From NCBI RefSeq assembly GCF_007741475.1, contig NZ_CP036261.1:1-64000 (forward strand): DNA of 64,000 nt, given 5' to 3'. The DNA comes from Rosistilla ulvae. Lineage in GTDB: Bacteria; Planctomycetota; Planctomycetia; Pirellulales; Pirellulaceae. The notes under the pieces were generated by a model. It did not search any database. It saw only the letters and a program-made list of their open reading frames with translations, and was not told the DNA's origin. Positions 1 to 8,553 of this stretch are shown here, piece after piece. The position numbers and the translations under genes were made by a program. Position 1 is the stretch's first letter; each line of letters begins with the position of its first letter.

Positions 1-1092
1 ATGAGCGATCTGCCCGTTCTAATACCTCTATCGAAGTCGAGCACGTCGGCGCCGCGGCCTCGTTTGGCGAAAGCGGAACCGTTGCCGCTGCTGCCGAATT
101 TCGTCGCTGGCCCTGAAAATCGCTTGGCCGCCTTCACTTGCCAGTCGGATCTCTCGATCCTGCAACGCGGGAACCCGATCCTGTTGGTTGGCCCCAGCGG
201 ATCTGGGAAATCAGCGATCGCCCGCAAGTTGTTCGAACGTGAAGCGTCGCTTTTGAAGGGCAGGGGGAGCCGCGGGATCATCGAACCGGCGATCGATTTT
301 GCCCGTCGTTATGCCGACGCTGTCGATTCCGATTCGATCGCCGATTTCCGCAACAACTTCCTTCAACATCCGATCCTGTTGATCGAAGATGTCCATCTGA
401 TGGCAGGCAAATTCGCCGCTCAGAACGAACTCGCCGCTCGCATCGGCCAGCGAATCGATCTCGATCTGCCGACGATCCTCACTTGCCGCCGTTTGCCGAC
501 CGAGATCGAAGGGATCCGTTCGGCGCTCGCGAGTCGCTTGTTGCCGGGGCTGACGATTCCGATCCAGTTGCCCCGTTCAGAAGCCCGACGCCAGATCATC
601 GCCCAATACGCTGGCCTTCGAGAGATCAGCCTGACCGAAGAACAGATCGGCCAGTTGGACAACGATCTTCCCGCCGATGCCGCCGCCTCGCGGTTGTGCT
701 CCGCCGTGCAACAACTGGCATTGGTCGCGATGGATGCCAATTCCGACGTGATCGCCAACGATGACATTCACGACGTCGCCGCCTCGTTTGCCGCTCAACA
801 GGAGCCGCCGATCGCCAAGATCGCTCGCACCGTCGCCCGCCGATTCAAGCTGAAAACGTCCGATCTGAAGAGTTCGTCGCGTCGCCAACAGGTAGTCCGC
901 GCCCGCTCGATGGCGATGTTTTTGGGGCGTCAACTGACTCGCCAAAGCCTGCAAGCGATCGGCCAGTTCTTCGGCGGCCGCGATCATTCGACAGTCATCC
1001 ACGCGATTCGATCGGCCGAACAATTGATCGTCTCCGACCCCGCTTTGGCTCGCGTCGCCGACGATGTCTCCGAACAACTGAAAGCTGGCTGA
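1..1092 (+). CDS. dnaA: Chromosomal replication initiator DnaA, short form
   Basis: Binds DnaA boxes and opens the replication origin. The 363-residue protein has an AAA+ Walker A motif GPSGSGKS (residues 64-71), a Walker B-like LLIEDVH (126-132), and the C-terminal DNA-binding signature GGRDHSTVIHAI beginning near residue 325. The conserved FV-G--N segment that opens domain III lies at residues 34-40. Only about 33 residues precede it, so domain I and the linker (roughly 80-130 residues in typical 450-residue DnaA) are absent or begin outside the window. The frame is open at base 1, so an upstream start cannot be excluded. dnaN follows after a long spacer carrying DnaA boxes, which supports the assignment. 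Confidence 0.93.
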   Translation: MSDLPVLIPLSKSSTSAPRPRLAKAEPLPLLPNFVAGPENRLAAFTCQSDLSILQRGNPILLVGPSGSGKSAIARKLFEREASLLKGRGSRGIIEPAIDFARRYADAVDSDSIADFRNNFLQHPILLIEDVHLMAGKFAAQNELAARIGQRIDLDLPTILTCRRLPTEIEGIRSALASRLLPGLTIPIQLPRSEARRQIIAQYAGLREISLTEEQIGQLDNDLPADAAASRLCSAVQQLALVAMDANSDVIANDDIHDVAASFAAQQEPPIAKIARTVARRFKLKTSDLKSSSRRQQVVRARSMAMFLGRQLTRQSLQAIGQFFGGRDHSTVIHAIRSAEQLIVSDPALARVADDVSEQLKAG

Positions 1093-1200
1093 AGCCAACA
1101 CCGCCTAAATCGCAGCAGTGAGCTAGGCTTTGGGGCAGCGGTATCGAGAATGCAACCGCTATAAAAGGACTTTTGAACTGCCCGCCAGCTCCTTTTTTCT

Positions 1201-1209
1201 GGTGGATAA
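1201..1209 (-). promoter_or_regulatory. DnaA box, one mismatch
   Basis: Read on the minus strand this is TTATCCACC, one base from the consensus. It lies 127 bp from the perfect box and in the opposite orientation. Confidence 0.45.
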
Positions 1210-1335
1210 GTTGTTTGTCTAAAGTTTTCTTTTGTCACGCTTCGTGTACGTTCCGACCGACGCGGCCGGCGGGGTGTTCAAAGTCCCCCCATTCACTGAC
1301 ATTTGCCCTTCGGCTTTGAACGTTGATCAAACGCC

Positions 1336-1344
1336 TTATCCACA
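1336..1344 (+). promoter_or_regulatory. DnaA box, perfect consensus
   Basis: The 9-mer TTATCCACA matches the consensus DnaA box exactly and lies in the dnaA-dnaN spacer. Confidence 0.7.
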
Positions 1345-1571
1345 GCGTTTCAATTCTTCTAAGTGCTTGTTTCGGCGGTTCTTAAATGCCCTCGATGCCC
1401 AGCTTCTGACAATTTCGGCGGCCACATTCCTAAGAAGACGGTAATTTAAAATCTCTTTAAGGAATGGAAACCAACTTTCAAAAGCAGTGGCAGCACTCGC
1501 AAAGCAGGCCACTGCAAACGGGAGCGTTTTGGGTGTAAAACACTTGGCTTACCAAACTGGAGCCCAAGACC

Positions 1572-2687
1572 ATGAAAATCACGTGCGAACGAGAAACTTT
1601 TGCAGCCGCGTTCCAGCTGGCAGCAGGGGTCGCACCATCGCGAAGTCCCAAAGCGATCCTGCAAAACGTCAAGATTATCGCTCGAGACGGAGCTGTCACG
1701 CTTAGCGCGACCGACATGGAAGTCGGCATCCACCTGAACGTCGATGGTGTCGAGATCGAGACCGATGGAACCGCGTTGCTGCCGGTCCAACGGGTCAGTT
1801 CGATTCTGCGGGAAAGCAGCGATGAACATCTGACTTTCGAAGCCAGCGAAACCGGGATCAAAGTCAGGGGCAGCCGCAGCCGTTTCCAGCTGCCTGGCGC
1901 CAACCCCGATGAATTCCCCAGCGTGGCGACGTTCCAAGAGACCAGTTACCACGAGATCGCGACCCGTTTGTTCCGCGAATTGGTCCGCCGAACCGTCTTT
2001 GCGACCGATGCCGAAAGCGGCCGATACGCACTGGGCGGCGTGCTGTTGGAAATGGAAGGGGAACGTGTCACCGCGGTTGGTACCGACGGACGCCGATTGG
2101 CGACGATGACCGGCACCGGAGTTAGCATCGGCGAACACAAGACCTCCGGCACCAACACGATCGTCCCGAATCGATCGATCAGCCTGATCGAACGGGCGCT
2201 CAACGACAAAGACGAAACCGTCGAAGTCGCTGCCCGGTCGAACGATCTGTTGGTTCGCACGCCACGTTGCACGATCTATTCGCGATTGGTCGAAGGCCGT
2301 TATCCCAACTGGCGACAAGTTCTGCCCCAACGCGAAGATGTGGTCACGATCGATCTAACGATTGGTCCGCTGCATGCGGCACTGCGACAAGCGGCGATCG
2401 TGACCGATCACGAGAGTCGCGGCATCGATTTCACCTTTGGCGAAGGGACGATGTTGTTGGAAGCGAACACCGCCGAGGTGGGTGAATCGCGAGTCGAGAT
2501 GCCCATCGGATACGAAGGCGAACCGATCAAGGTGACTTTGGATCATCGCTTCCTCGCCGACTTCTGCAAAGTCTTGGATGCCGAACGGACCGTGCAGATG
2601 GAAATCGAATCTTCCGATCGCCCCGCATTGCTGACGACCGATGATGGATTCCAATACGTGGTGATGCCGATGGCCCGTGACCGTTAG
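1572..2687 (+). CDS. dnaN: DNA polymerase III sliding clamp (beta subunit)
   Basis: Forms the ring-shaped dimer that tethers DNA polymerase III to DNA. The 371-residue length is normal. The N-terminus MKITCERETFAAAFQ, the central RELVRRTVFATDAES and RYALGGVLLEMEG region, and the C-terminal ending YVVMPMARDR match the three-domain clamp family. The ATG has a GGAG ribosome-binding site about a dozen bases upstream. The gene follows dnaA and the candidate origin and is followed within 10 bp by a DciA-type gene, so this is a replication cluster. Confidence 0.96.
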   Translation: MKITCERETFAAAFQLAAGVAPSRSPKAILQNVKIIARDGAVTLSATDMEVGIHLNVDGVEIETDGTALLPVQRVSSILRESSDEHLTFEASETGIKVRGSRSRFQLPGANPDEFPSVATFQETSYHEIATRLFRELVRRTVFATDAESGRYALGGVLLEMEGERVTAVGTDGRRLATMTGTGVSIGEHKTSGTNTIVPNRSISLIERALNDKDETVEVAARSNDLLVRTPRCTIYSRLVEGRYPNWRQVLPQREDVVTIDLTIGPLHAALRQAAIVTDHESRGIDFTFGEGTMLLEANTAEVGESRVEMPIGYEGEPIKVTLDHRFLADFCKVLDAERTVQMEIESSDRPALLTTDDGFQYVVMPMARDR

Positions 2688-2695
2688 GTCGATTG

Positions 2696-3013
2696 ATGTC
2701 GCGTGAACCCGAAGAGAGAAAAAAGCAACACGCTCGAAAAATCGGGTCGATCGTCAATCAATTGATGGCTCGCCGCGGTTACGCTCAGGTTCAGACCGGC
2801 AACGAAATGGAGCGGATCGTCCGGCGAGTGGTCGGCGACAATTTGGCCAACACCTGTCGCCCCGGCAACGTTCGCAACGGCACTCTGGAAATCGCGGTCA
2901 GCGATTCGGTATCGATCCAAGAACTGTCGTTCCAAAAACGCGCCCTGATCAAAGCGTTACAAAAAGAATTTCCCCAGAGCGGTATCAAAGACATACGATT
3001 CCGCGCCGGTTAA
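2696..3013 (+). CDS. dciA: DUF721/DciA-family protein, predicted replicative helicase operator
   Basis: A small basic protein of 105 residues. The first half is helical (KKQHARKIGSIVNQLMARRGYA); the second half contains the W/F-G-like VVGDNLANTCRP segment, then a beta-rich GTLEIAVSDSVSIQELSFQK stretch typical of DUF721. DciA family members load or activate DnaB where DnaC is absent. A TTG codon precedes the ATG used here by one codon and could be the real start. The dnaN stop is 8 bp upstream, so the two are probably cotranscribed. Family assignment is by pattern only. Confidence 0.72.
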   Translation: MSREPEERKKQHARKIGSIVNQLMARRGYAQVQTGNEMERIVRRVVGDNLANTCRPGNVRNGTLEIAVSDSVSIQELSFQKRALIKALQKEFPQSGIKDIRFRAG

Positions 3014-3045
3014 ACCAAAGTCAAAGACAAACTTCCGAGCAAACG

Positions 3046-4314
3046 ATGACGATCACAACCAACTTTGCCACATCGCGAACCGAAATCGCGGGACATTCGA
3101 TCACCGACTTGGCCAACCAATTCGGAACGCCTTTGTACGTCTACGACTCCGCAGTGATCGCCCAACGCGTCGCCGACCTGCAGATGTTCGACGACATCCG
3201 TTACGCTCAAAAGGCGTTGTCGAATATAGCGATCCTCGATCGATTGCGAAAGCAAAACGTGTTGGTCGACGCGGTCAGCGCCGGCGAAATCCATCGCGCT
3301 CTTGCCGCTGGATACGAACCACACGGGGAAGGGCACCCGATCGTTTACACCGCCGATATCTTCGACCGCGAAGCGTTGGAGTTGGTTAAAAAGCACGGGA
3401 TCCACGTCAATTGTGGTTCGCCCGACATGATCGACCAATTGGGCGAAGTCGTTCCAGGAGCGGATCTCACGCTGCGAATCAATCCTGGTTTCGGGCACGG
3501 GCATAGCCAAAAGACCAACACCGGCGGGCCGCAATCGAAGCATGGTATCTGGCACGGCGACCTGGACGAATGCCAACGCCGCGCCGATCGCTACGGGATA
3601 ACGATCACCGGCTTGCACATGCACATCGGTTCGGGAACCGATCTGGAACATTTGTCGAAGGTCTGCGATTCGATGCGCGACGCGGCATTGTCGGTCGGCC
3701 GAACCATCACCACGATCAGTGCCGGTGGCGGTCTTCCGGTTCGTTATAAGAAAGAGGAAACGTACGTCGACCTGGCGGCTTATTACAAGTTGTGGAACAC
3801 GGTCCGCGAGGAACTGCAAACCAAGTTCGACCACGCGGTGCGACTGGAGATCGAACCGGGTCGTTACCTCGCGGCGGAGTGTGGTTATCTGGTCACCGAG
3901 ATTCGGGCGATCAAGAACATGGGAGAAAACATGTTCTACCTGGTCGACGCCGGCTTTAACGACTTGGCCCGTCCGATCTTGTACGGGGCGCATCATCCGA
4001 TTTCGATATGTTCTCGCAGCGGAGCCGAAGACCGTCCGTTGGTGAACGTGGTCGTCGGCGGACCGTTGTGTGAATCGGGCGACATCTTCACTCAAGAGGA
4101 AGGCGGCTTTGTTTCGCATCGCGAGCTTCCACGAGCGGAGGTTGGCGATCTGTTGATCCTCGAAAATGCGGGGGCCTACGGTTTTGTGATGGCCAGCAAT
4201 TACAACAGCCGGCTGCGTGCATCGGAGCTGTTGTTGGAAGACGGGCAAGCCAAAGTGATTCGCAGTCGCGAGACATTCGAACAATTGTTGGCTAGCGAAA
4301 CGATCCCCAGCTGA
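3046..4314 (+). CDS. lysA: Diaminopimelate decarboxylase
   Basis: Makes L-lysine from meso-diaminopimelate, the last step of lysine biosynthesis, using pyridoxal phosphate. The alanine-racemase-like barrel carries the PLP lysine in YAQK (Lys56). Later come the phosphate-binding glycines of SAGGGLPVRY, the EPGRYLAAE segment, and the C-terminal CESGD motif (Cys342) that supplies an active-site cysteine across the dimer. Length (422 residues) is normal. KALSN replaces the usual KAN after the PLP lysine, a small deviation. A close relative such as carboxynorspermidine decarboxylase is possible but less likely given CESGD and the EPGR segment. Confidence 0.88.
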   Translation: MTITTNFATSRTEIAGHSITDLANQFGTPLYVYDSAVIAQRVADLQMFDDIRYAQKALSNIAILDRLRKQNVLVDAVSAGEIHRALAAGYEPHGEGHPIVYTADIFDREALELVKKHGIHVNCGSPDMIDQLGEVVPGADLTLRINPGFGHGHSQKTNTGGPQSKHGIWHGDLDECQRRADRYGITITGLHMHIGSGTDLEHLSKVCDSMRDAALSVGRTITTISAGGGLPVRYKKEETYVDLAAYYKLWNTVREELQTKFDHAVRLEIEPGRYLAAECGYLVTEIRAIKNMGENMFYLVDAGFNDLARPILYGAHHPISICSRSGAEDRPLVNVVVGGPLCESGDIFTQEEGGFVSHRELPRAEVGDLLILENAGAYGFVMASNYNSRLRASELLLEDGQAKVIRSRETFEQLLASETIPS

Positions 4315-4392
4315 ACGCTGGTCGCAACAGGCAATGCGATTCGACGCAGCGGCGATTCCTCCTTACCCAAGGGGCCTAACGGCACTATCAAC

Positions 4393-4974
4393 GTGAACGA
4401 TAAAAACAGCAGTCGACCGGTCGATCTCGAAGCGATCAAACAGGCGGTAAGAACGATCTTGGTCGCGGTCGGCGAAGATCCCGATCGGGCCGGACTATTG
4501 GAAACCCCTCGCCGCGTCGCCGATATGTACGCGGAGATGTTCTCGGGATTGCACATTCAACCCGAACGGCATCTGGAAGTCACGTTCCCCGAATCGTACG
4601 ACGAGATCGTTGTCGTTCGCGACATCACCTTCACCAGCATGTGCGAACACCATCTGCTGCCGTTCAGTGGAACCGCTCACGTCGCCTACCTGCCCAACGG
4701 CTGCGTCACCGGACTCAGTAAATTGGCTCGCGTCGTCGAAGAGGTTTCGCGTCGACCGCAGGTTCAAGAGCGGATGACGCAGACGATCGCCGACATGATC
4801 GAAAAGCATCTGAATTCCAGCGGCGTCGCGGTGGTGATCCAAGCGGAACACTCGTGCATGTCGATTCGCGGCGTCCGCAAGCCGGGCAGCGAGACGATCA
4901 CAAGCGCTCTCCGCGGCGTGTTCAAGAAAAACGCGGCTAGCCGAGCCGAAGTGCTGTCGTTGATCAAAAGCTAA
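4393..4974 (+). CDS. folE: GTP cyclohydrolase I
   Basis: Converts GTP to 7,8-dihydroneopterin triphosphate, the entry to folate and other pterins. Zinc ligands are Cys84 and His87 in [11 protein letters not shown] and Cys155 in [10 protein letters not shown], all present. The catalytic [10 protein letters not shown] region follows. The start is GTG at 4393; no better in-frame ATG leaves the N-terminal helix intact. At 193 residues it is a normal short form. A QueD/PTPS-family gene follows after 16 bp, so the product probably feeds that enzyme. Confidence 0.95.
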   Translation: MNDKNSSRPVDLEAIKQAVRTILVAVGEDPDRAGLLETPRRVADMYAEMFSGLHIQPERHLEVTFPESYDEIVVVRDITFTSMCEHHLLPFSGTAHVAYLPNGCVTGLSKLARVVEEVSRRPQVQERMTQTIADMIEKHLNSSGVAVVIQAEHSCMSIRGVRKPGSETITSALRGVFKKNAASRAEVLSLIKS

Positions 4975-4990
4975 AGAGGAGCTGTCGATC

Positions 4991-5458
4991 GTGATCATCC
5001 AAAAGGAATACAAGTTCTACGCGGCCCATCGCAACGAAGAACTCGACGACAAATGCAGCAACTTGCACGGACACCGATACGGTCTGCGATGCTTCTTCGA
5101 AGTCAAGCGATCGGGGGCGTTGTCGACGTTGTTCGGTGACTTCGACGCCAAGATCGACCCTTATCTAAAGGATCAATACGATCACGGGATGCTGATCCAC
5201 ACCGGCGATTCGCTGTACGCGACGCTTCAAGATCACATGCAGCGGACCGGCGAAAGGTTCAAATTGAAAGTGCTCGATGGGCCGACAAGCGTCGAGAATC
5301 TAGCTCACAAGATGTTCACCGAAATCACCGAGATGGGCTTCCGCTTGCAACAGTTGGAGGTTCGCGAGACCGACACCTCCGTCGTCACCTACACCCGCGA
5401 CGACTGGGACGAACACAATCGCGACATGGCTGCCGAACAAGCCGCAGCAACTTCTTAA
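4991..5458 (+). CDS. queD: 6-pyruvoyl-tetrahydropterin synthase / 6-carboxytetrahydropterin synthase family (QueD-like)
   Basis: Acts on dihydroneopterin triphosphate made by FolE. Zinc-binding histidines are His13, His26 and His28, the last two in CSNLHGH, where Cys22 is the catalytic cysteine. A DH pair (Asp64-His65) and Glu126 in VRETDTS complete the site. The GTG start at 4991 is supported by an AGAGGAG ribosome-binding site just upstream. No other queuosine gene lies nearby, so the end product (queuosine precursor versus another pterin) cannot be settled here. Length 155 residues is slightly above the 120-140 of minimal QueD. Confidence 0.82.
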   Translation: MIIQKEYKFYAAHRNEELDDKCSNLHGHRYGLRCFFEVKRSGALSTLFGDFDAKIDPYLKDQYDHGMLIHTGDSLYATLQDHMQRTGERFKLKVLDGPTSVENLAHKMFTEITEMGFRLQQLEVRETDTSVVTYTRDDWDEHNRDMAAEQAAATS

Positions 5459-5465
5459 TCGATGC

Positions 5466-6701
5466 TCATCGATACGGTATCACGCGGCCGATGATCTGGT
5501 CGCGGGAGATCGGCAGCGGCTCGGTCCGGCTGTCGATCGAAACCGGAACATTGTCCCCCACGACAAAATAGCCCCGCTCGGGCAATGCGGTCGCCGCACT
5601 CCATCGATCGATCGCATCGGGATGCCACCAATGTAGATCGCGATCGACACGCAAGTTGCGAATCGTAACCGGATGTTCCGCCGATCGACATGTGATCGCA
5701 ATCGGTTGCTTCGCATCGACTGGCGGTTTGGAATCGGAGACGATCGGATCGACGACGTGCGATTGGCCGTTGATAGCCAGCCACAGCTGTCCGTCGATAT
5801 GAGCAGCCGTCAACAAATCGGTACCGTCGCTGCGCGATCGCCACGTTTTAGGCTTCGTTTTCGAGGCGTTAGATGTTGCCCAACCGTTGGCCGTTCGTTG
5901 GAGCAGAACGCTTAAAACTTGCTCGCGAACCCACAGTGAGATCGTTAGTTCGGCTCCCTCGGCGGCGGAACAAACCATTTGCACGATCAGGTCGTCGACC
6001 GGAACCATCTGCCGCGAAACCTGTTGGTTCCCCGGGTAATCGTCCATCACTCGCTCGGGACGATTGTTTTGATAGACCTGGACGTGATGGTAGACCAATG
6101 GCGAATGAGTGTCAGAAGACGAGGCTTCGCACCGAAAACGATCCTCTAGCTTGGTCCAATCGTCGTCATCGCAGCGCCATCGCGAGACGTCTTGCTTGCG
6201 GAATCGATCGTCATCGACCGGGATCGATGTCGCCAATGCTTGCGTCAACGATCGACGAATCGGTTGCCCCGACGCAAACAGATCGCCATGAGCCAGCTCG
6301 ATCGATTCTCCGGGAAGTCCCAACATCCGTTTGACCGAAAGGGATCCATCGTCGTCGGTGAACGCAACCCAATCGAATCGTTTGGGATTTTGAAACCAGT
6401 AGGTAGCCGTGTCGATGACAACGCGATCACCTCGATCGACTTGCACTGTTTCGATTCTCTGGCGGGTTCCGCATTGAAAGCACGTGACGTGTCGAGGCGG
6501 TTTGTCGCCGCGAACGACAACGCGTAGATCGATCCCACAACCGCTGCAGCGAAGCGTTGCCGAAGGTCCCCACAGCGTTGGGGCCATCGATTCACTGGCG
6601 ACCAGCAGCGGACGAATCATGCCGCGGAACATCGCGATCCGGATCGCGACGGGGATCAGCACAAGGAACACCAGCACGGGCCACGCGAAACGCCGGTTCA
6701 C
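5466..6701 (-). CDS. Signal peptidase I-like protease with zinc ribbon and a large insertion
   Basis: Predicted to cleave signal peptides of exported proteins. After one membrane segment (residues about 7-25) it has the catalytic serine in SESMAPT (Ser38), the catalytic lysine in SVKRMLGLPGES (Lys124), and a C-terminal GYFVVGDN box near residue 377. Two insertions are unusual. A CSGC/CFQC zinc-ribbon-like pair (Cys52, 55, 74, 77) sits right after the serine. About 220 residues between the lysine and GDN boxes contain a beta-rich stretch resembling a LamG/jelly-roll fold. The GTG start at 6701 overlaps the upstream stop (GTGA), implying translational coupling. An earlier ATG at 6800 would add 33 residues that overlap the upstream gene. 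Confidence 0.8.
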   Translation of the reverse strand: MNRRFAWPVLVFLVLIPVAIRIAMFRGMIRPLLVASESMAPTLWGPSATLRCSGCGIDLRVVVRGDKPPRHVTCFQCGTRQRIETVQVDRGDRVVIDTATYWFQNPKRFDWVAFTDDDGSLSVKRMLGLPGESIELAHGDLFASGQPIRRSLTQALATSIPVDDDRFRKQDVSRWRCDDDDWTKLEDRFRCEASSSDTHSPLVYHHVQVYQNNRPERVMDDYPGNQQVSRQMVPVDDLIVQMVCSAAEGAELTISLWVREQVLSVLLQRTANGWATSNASKTKPKTWRSRSDGTDLLTAAHIDGQLWLAINGQSHVVDPIVSDSKPPVDAKQPIAITCRSAEHPVTIRNLRVDRDLHWWHPDAIDRWSAATALPERGYFVVGDNVPVSIDSRTEPLPISRDQIIGRVIPYR

Positions 6702-7117
6702 CAACCCAGCGCCCAATCGCACGTCGGTGGTTCGATCGATGCCATCGCAACGGGATCGGGAATGGTCAACCGACCGTTGCGGAAGGTGACAAACAGACAC
6801 AGCCCCAATTGGATCGGCAGTGGCTGTAAATCGATTTGTTGTTGCGGCAACCGCAGCCCTTGGGAATTGGGCAGCGAGAAATAATGGTAGTTCGGATCGC
6901 AGCCGCGGTAGCCGAAGAAGTCGAGCGATGCGGCAGCTTGACGAAGCTCGGGCAGATCGATGTCGTAAAGGTCCGGCGGCGGAGCGGTGTGGAAACCCAA
7001 CGACGCTAGCAACATCACCCCCGCGCCGGCTGCTGGCACTCGAAAGACGACGCCTCGACTCAACGGCACCGCCGATGCTGTTGATTTTTCTTCCATGATA
7101 TCGATTTCAGTCATCAT
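6698..7117 (-). CDS. Small membrane-anchored protein of unknown function upstream of signal peptidase
   Basis: I do not recognise a family. The 139-residue product has one hydrophobic segment near residues 23-42 preceded by a charged N-terminus. The remaining soluble part contains RLTIPDPVAMASIEPP near the end. Its stop overlaps the signal peptidase GTG by 4 bp, and the preceding small gene ends one base before its ATG. The three therefore look like one operon. Alternative in-frame ATG codons a few residues downstream are possible starts. Confidence 0.62.
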   Translation of the reverse strand: MMTEIDIMEEKSTASAVPLSRGVVFRVPAAGAGVMLLASLGFHTAPPPDLYDIDLPELRQAAASLDFFGYRGCDPNYHYFSLPNSQGLRLPQQQIDLQPLPIQLGLCLFVTFRNGRLTIPDPVAMASIEPPTCDWALGW

Positions 7118-7342
7118 CTAACCTTCCGCTGCGGCATACTCCATTAAGGCTATTTCGGTCGGCAAGACGAAGGTTCGTCCGATCCCGAGATGAATCGCCA
7201 GTTCGCTGCTCGACCATCCAACGATCGAGCTGTCGAAGTTCGGATTGTAGTCGTCCGGTCGGGCATTGAAACGGAAAAATGGAAAGAACCTGAGGCGCAA
7301 AACGCCGCACCGCTGTACAAGCGCTCTCGCCTCCCAACGCAA
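7118..7342 (-). CDS. Small hypothetical protein, first gene of the signal-peptidase operon
   Basis: A 74-residue frame whose stop directly abuts the ATG of the next minus-strand gene. Its C-terminal 50 residues (from about ARPDDYNPNFDSS onwards) have ordinary protein composition with a LAIHLGIGRTFVLPTEIAL core. The N-terminal 20 residues are less convincing, so a later start may apply. No family recognised. The abutting arrangement is the main evidence that it is translated. Confidence 0.4.
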   Translation of the reverse strand: MRWEARALVQRCGVLRLRFFPFFRFNARPDDYNPNFDSSIVGWSSSELAIHLGIGRTFVLPTEIALMEYAAAEG

Positions 7343-7476
7343 CTGCAGCTTTTTCCAGGGCAGGGCAACTCCGTTTTGTATCGCAAGAATGTTGCGGCTT
7401 CCAAAACGGATTCCTTCGGCTGAGATCGATCAAATAGTTGCCGCGGCCTTTGGCATCGGGGATACTTGATGGGCCG

Positions 7477-8553
7477 ATGCGATTCGTCGAGCATCCCCGT
7501 TCGACGGCGACTCGGTTCGATCAGATCACCCCACCTCTCGGAGCGAACGTGACCATAGCTATCGAATCCGCGGAAGAAGAAGCCGAGATCGTCCAGCAGT
7601 TACGCCAGGGGCGAAGTGCGATCGAATCGGAACTGGCCAAGGTGATCATCGGGCAACACGACGTGATCGAGCAGTTGATCATCAGTCTGTTCGCCGGCGG
7701 ACATTGTCTGATCACTGGAGCACCGGGGTTGGCCAAGACGCTGTTGGTCAGTTCGGTCGCCAAGATCTTTCACCTCGATTTCCAGCGGATCCAGTTCACG
7801 CCCGATCTGATGCCGGCGGACATCACCGGAACCGAGATCCTCGAGGACCTTGGCGATGGTCGGCGGGCGATGAAGTTTGTCCGCGGTCCGATCTTCGGCA
7901 ACGTGATCCTCGCCGACGAGATCAACCGCACGCCGCCGAAGACCCAAGCGGCATTGTTGGAAGCGATGCAGGAACACCAGGTGACCGCTGCCGGTTCGCG
8001 GCATCCGCTCCCCGAACCCTTCTTCGTTTTGGCGACGCAAAACCCTATCGAAATGGAAGGGACCTATCCGTTGCCCGAAGCGCAATTGGACCGCTTTCTG
8101 TTTAACGTGCTGATCGATTACCTGCCGCACGAAGATGAATTGGCAGTCGTGATGCAGACGACGTCGAAAAAAGCCGAACCGATCCAGCCGCTGTTTACCG
8201 GCGTCGACGTGCTGAAATTCCAAGAGGTGGTCCGGCGGGTGCCGATCGCCAAGGAAGTCGCTTCGTATGCGGTCCAGCTGGCTGCGGCAACACGTCCCAA
8301 CCGCGAGGGATCGCTCGACTTCATCAATCAATGGGTGACATGGGGAGCGGGAACGCGAGCCGCTCAAACGCTGGTCCTCGGTGCCAAAGCCCGCGCACTT
8401 CTGAACGGTCATTCCCACGTCTCGTTGGAAGATATACGCGCGTTGGCGAAACCGACGCTCCGGCATCGCGTGTTGTTGGGATACAAAGCGGAAGCCGAAG
8501 GGATCACCGTCGACCAGACGATCCAACGGCTGCTGGATACCACGCTGGCATGA
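7477..8553 (+). CDS. MoxR-family AAA+ ATPase
   Basis: An AAA+ chaperone that typically helps mature metal- or vWA-containing proteins. It has Walker A GAPGLAKT (residues 81-88), the MoxR hallmark FTPDLMPADITG, Walker B VILADEINRTPPK, sensor-1 ATQNPIEMEGTYPLPEAQLDRF, and the C-terminal lid. It starts at ATG 7477 or possibly GTG 7549; upstream codons in the same frame look non-coding. Its stop overlaps the ATG of the DUF58 gene, and that gene overlaps the BatA-like gene, giving the usual moxR-DUF58-BatA operon order. Confidence 0.9.
   Translation: MRFVEHPRSTATRFDQITPPLGANVTIAIESAEEEAEIVQQLRQGRSAIESELAKVIIGQHDVIEQLIISLFAGGHCLITGAPGLAKTLLVSSVAKIFHLDFQRIQFTPDLMPADITGTEILEDLGDGRRAMKFVRGPIFGNVILADEINRTPPKTQAALLEAMQEHQVTAAGSRHPLPEPFFVLATQNPIEMEGTYPLPEAQLDRFLFNVLIDYLPHEDELAVVMQTTSKKAEPIQPLFTGVDVLKFQEVVRRVPIAKEVASYAVQLAAATRPNREGSLDFINQWVTWGAGTRAAQTLVLGAKARALLNGHSHVSLEDIRALAKPTLRHRVLLGYKAEAEGITVDQTIQRLLDTTLA

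Larger units (their letters stand above)
1093..1571. other. Candidate replication origin (oriC) between dnaA and dnaN
   Basis: This 479-bp gene-free spacer separates dnaA from dnaN, a usual oriC location. It holds one perfect DnaA box TTATCCACA at 1336-1344 and a one-mismatch box on the opposite strand at 1201-1209 (GGTGGATAA). An AT-rich tract at about 1441-1463 could serve as an unwinding element. The small frames that cross the spacer look random. The boxes are visible in the sequence; origin function is inferred from position and boxes. Confidence 0.6.

Noticed and set aside
1232-1444. Open frame of 70 codons in the origin spacer
   Set aside because: It crosses the perfect DnaA box and AT-rich tract, has no coding character and no ribosome-binding site.
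3010-4284. 424-codon antisense frame over lysA
   Set aside because: GC-rich shadow of lysA; lysA motifs are intact in the opposite strand.
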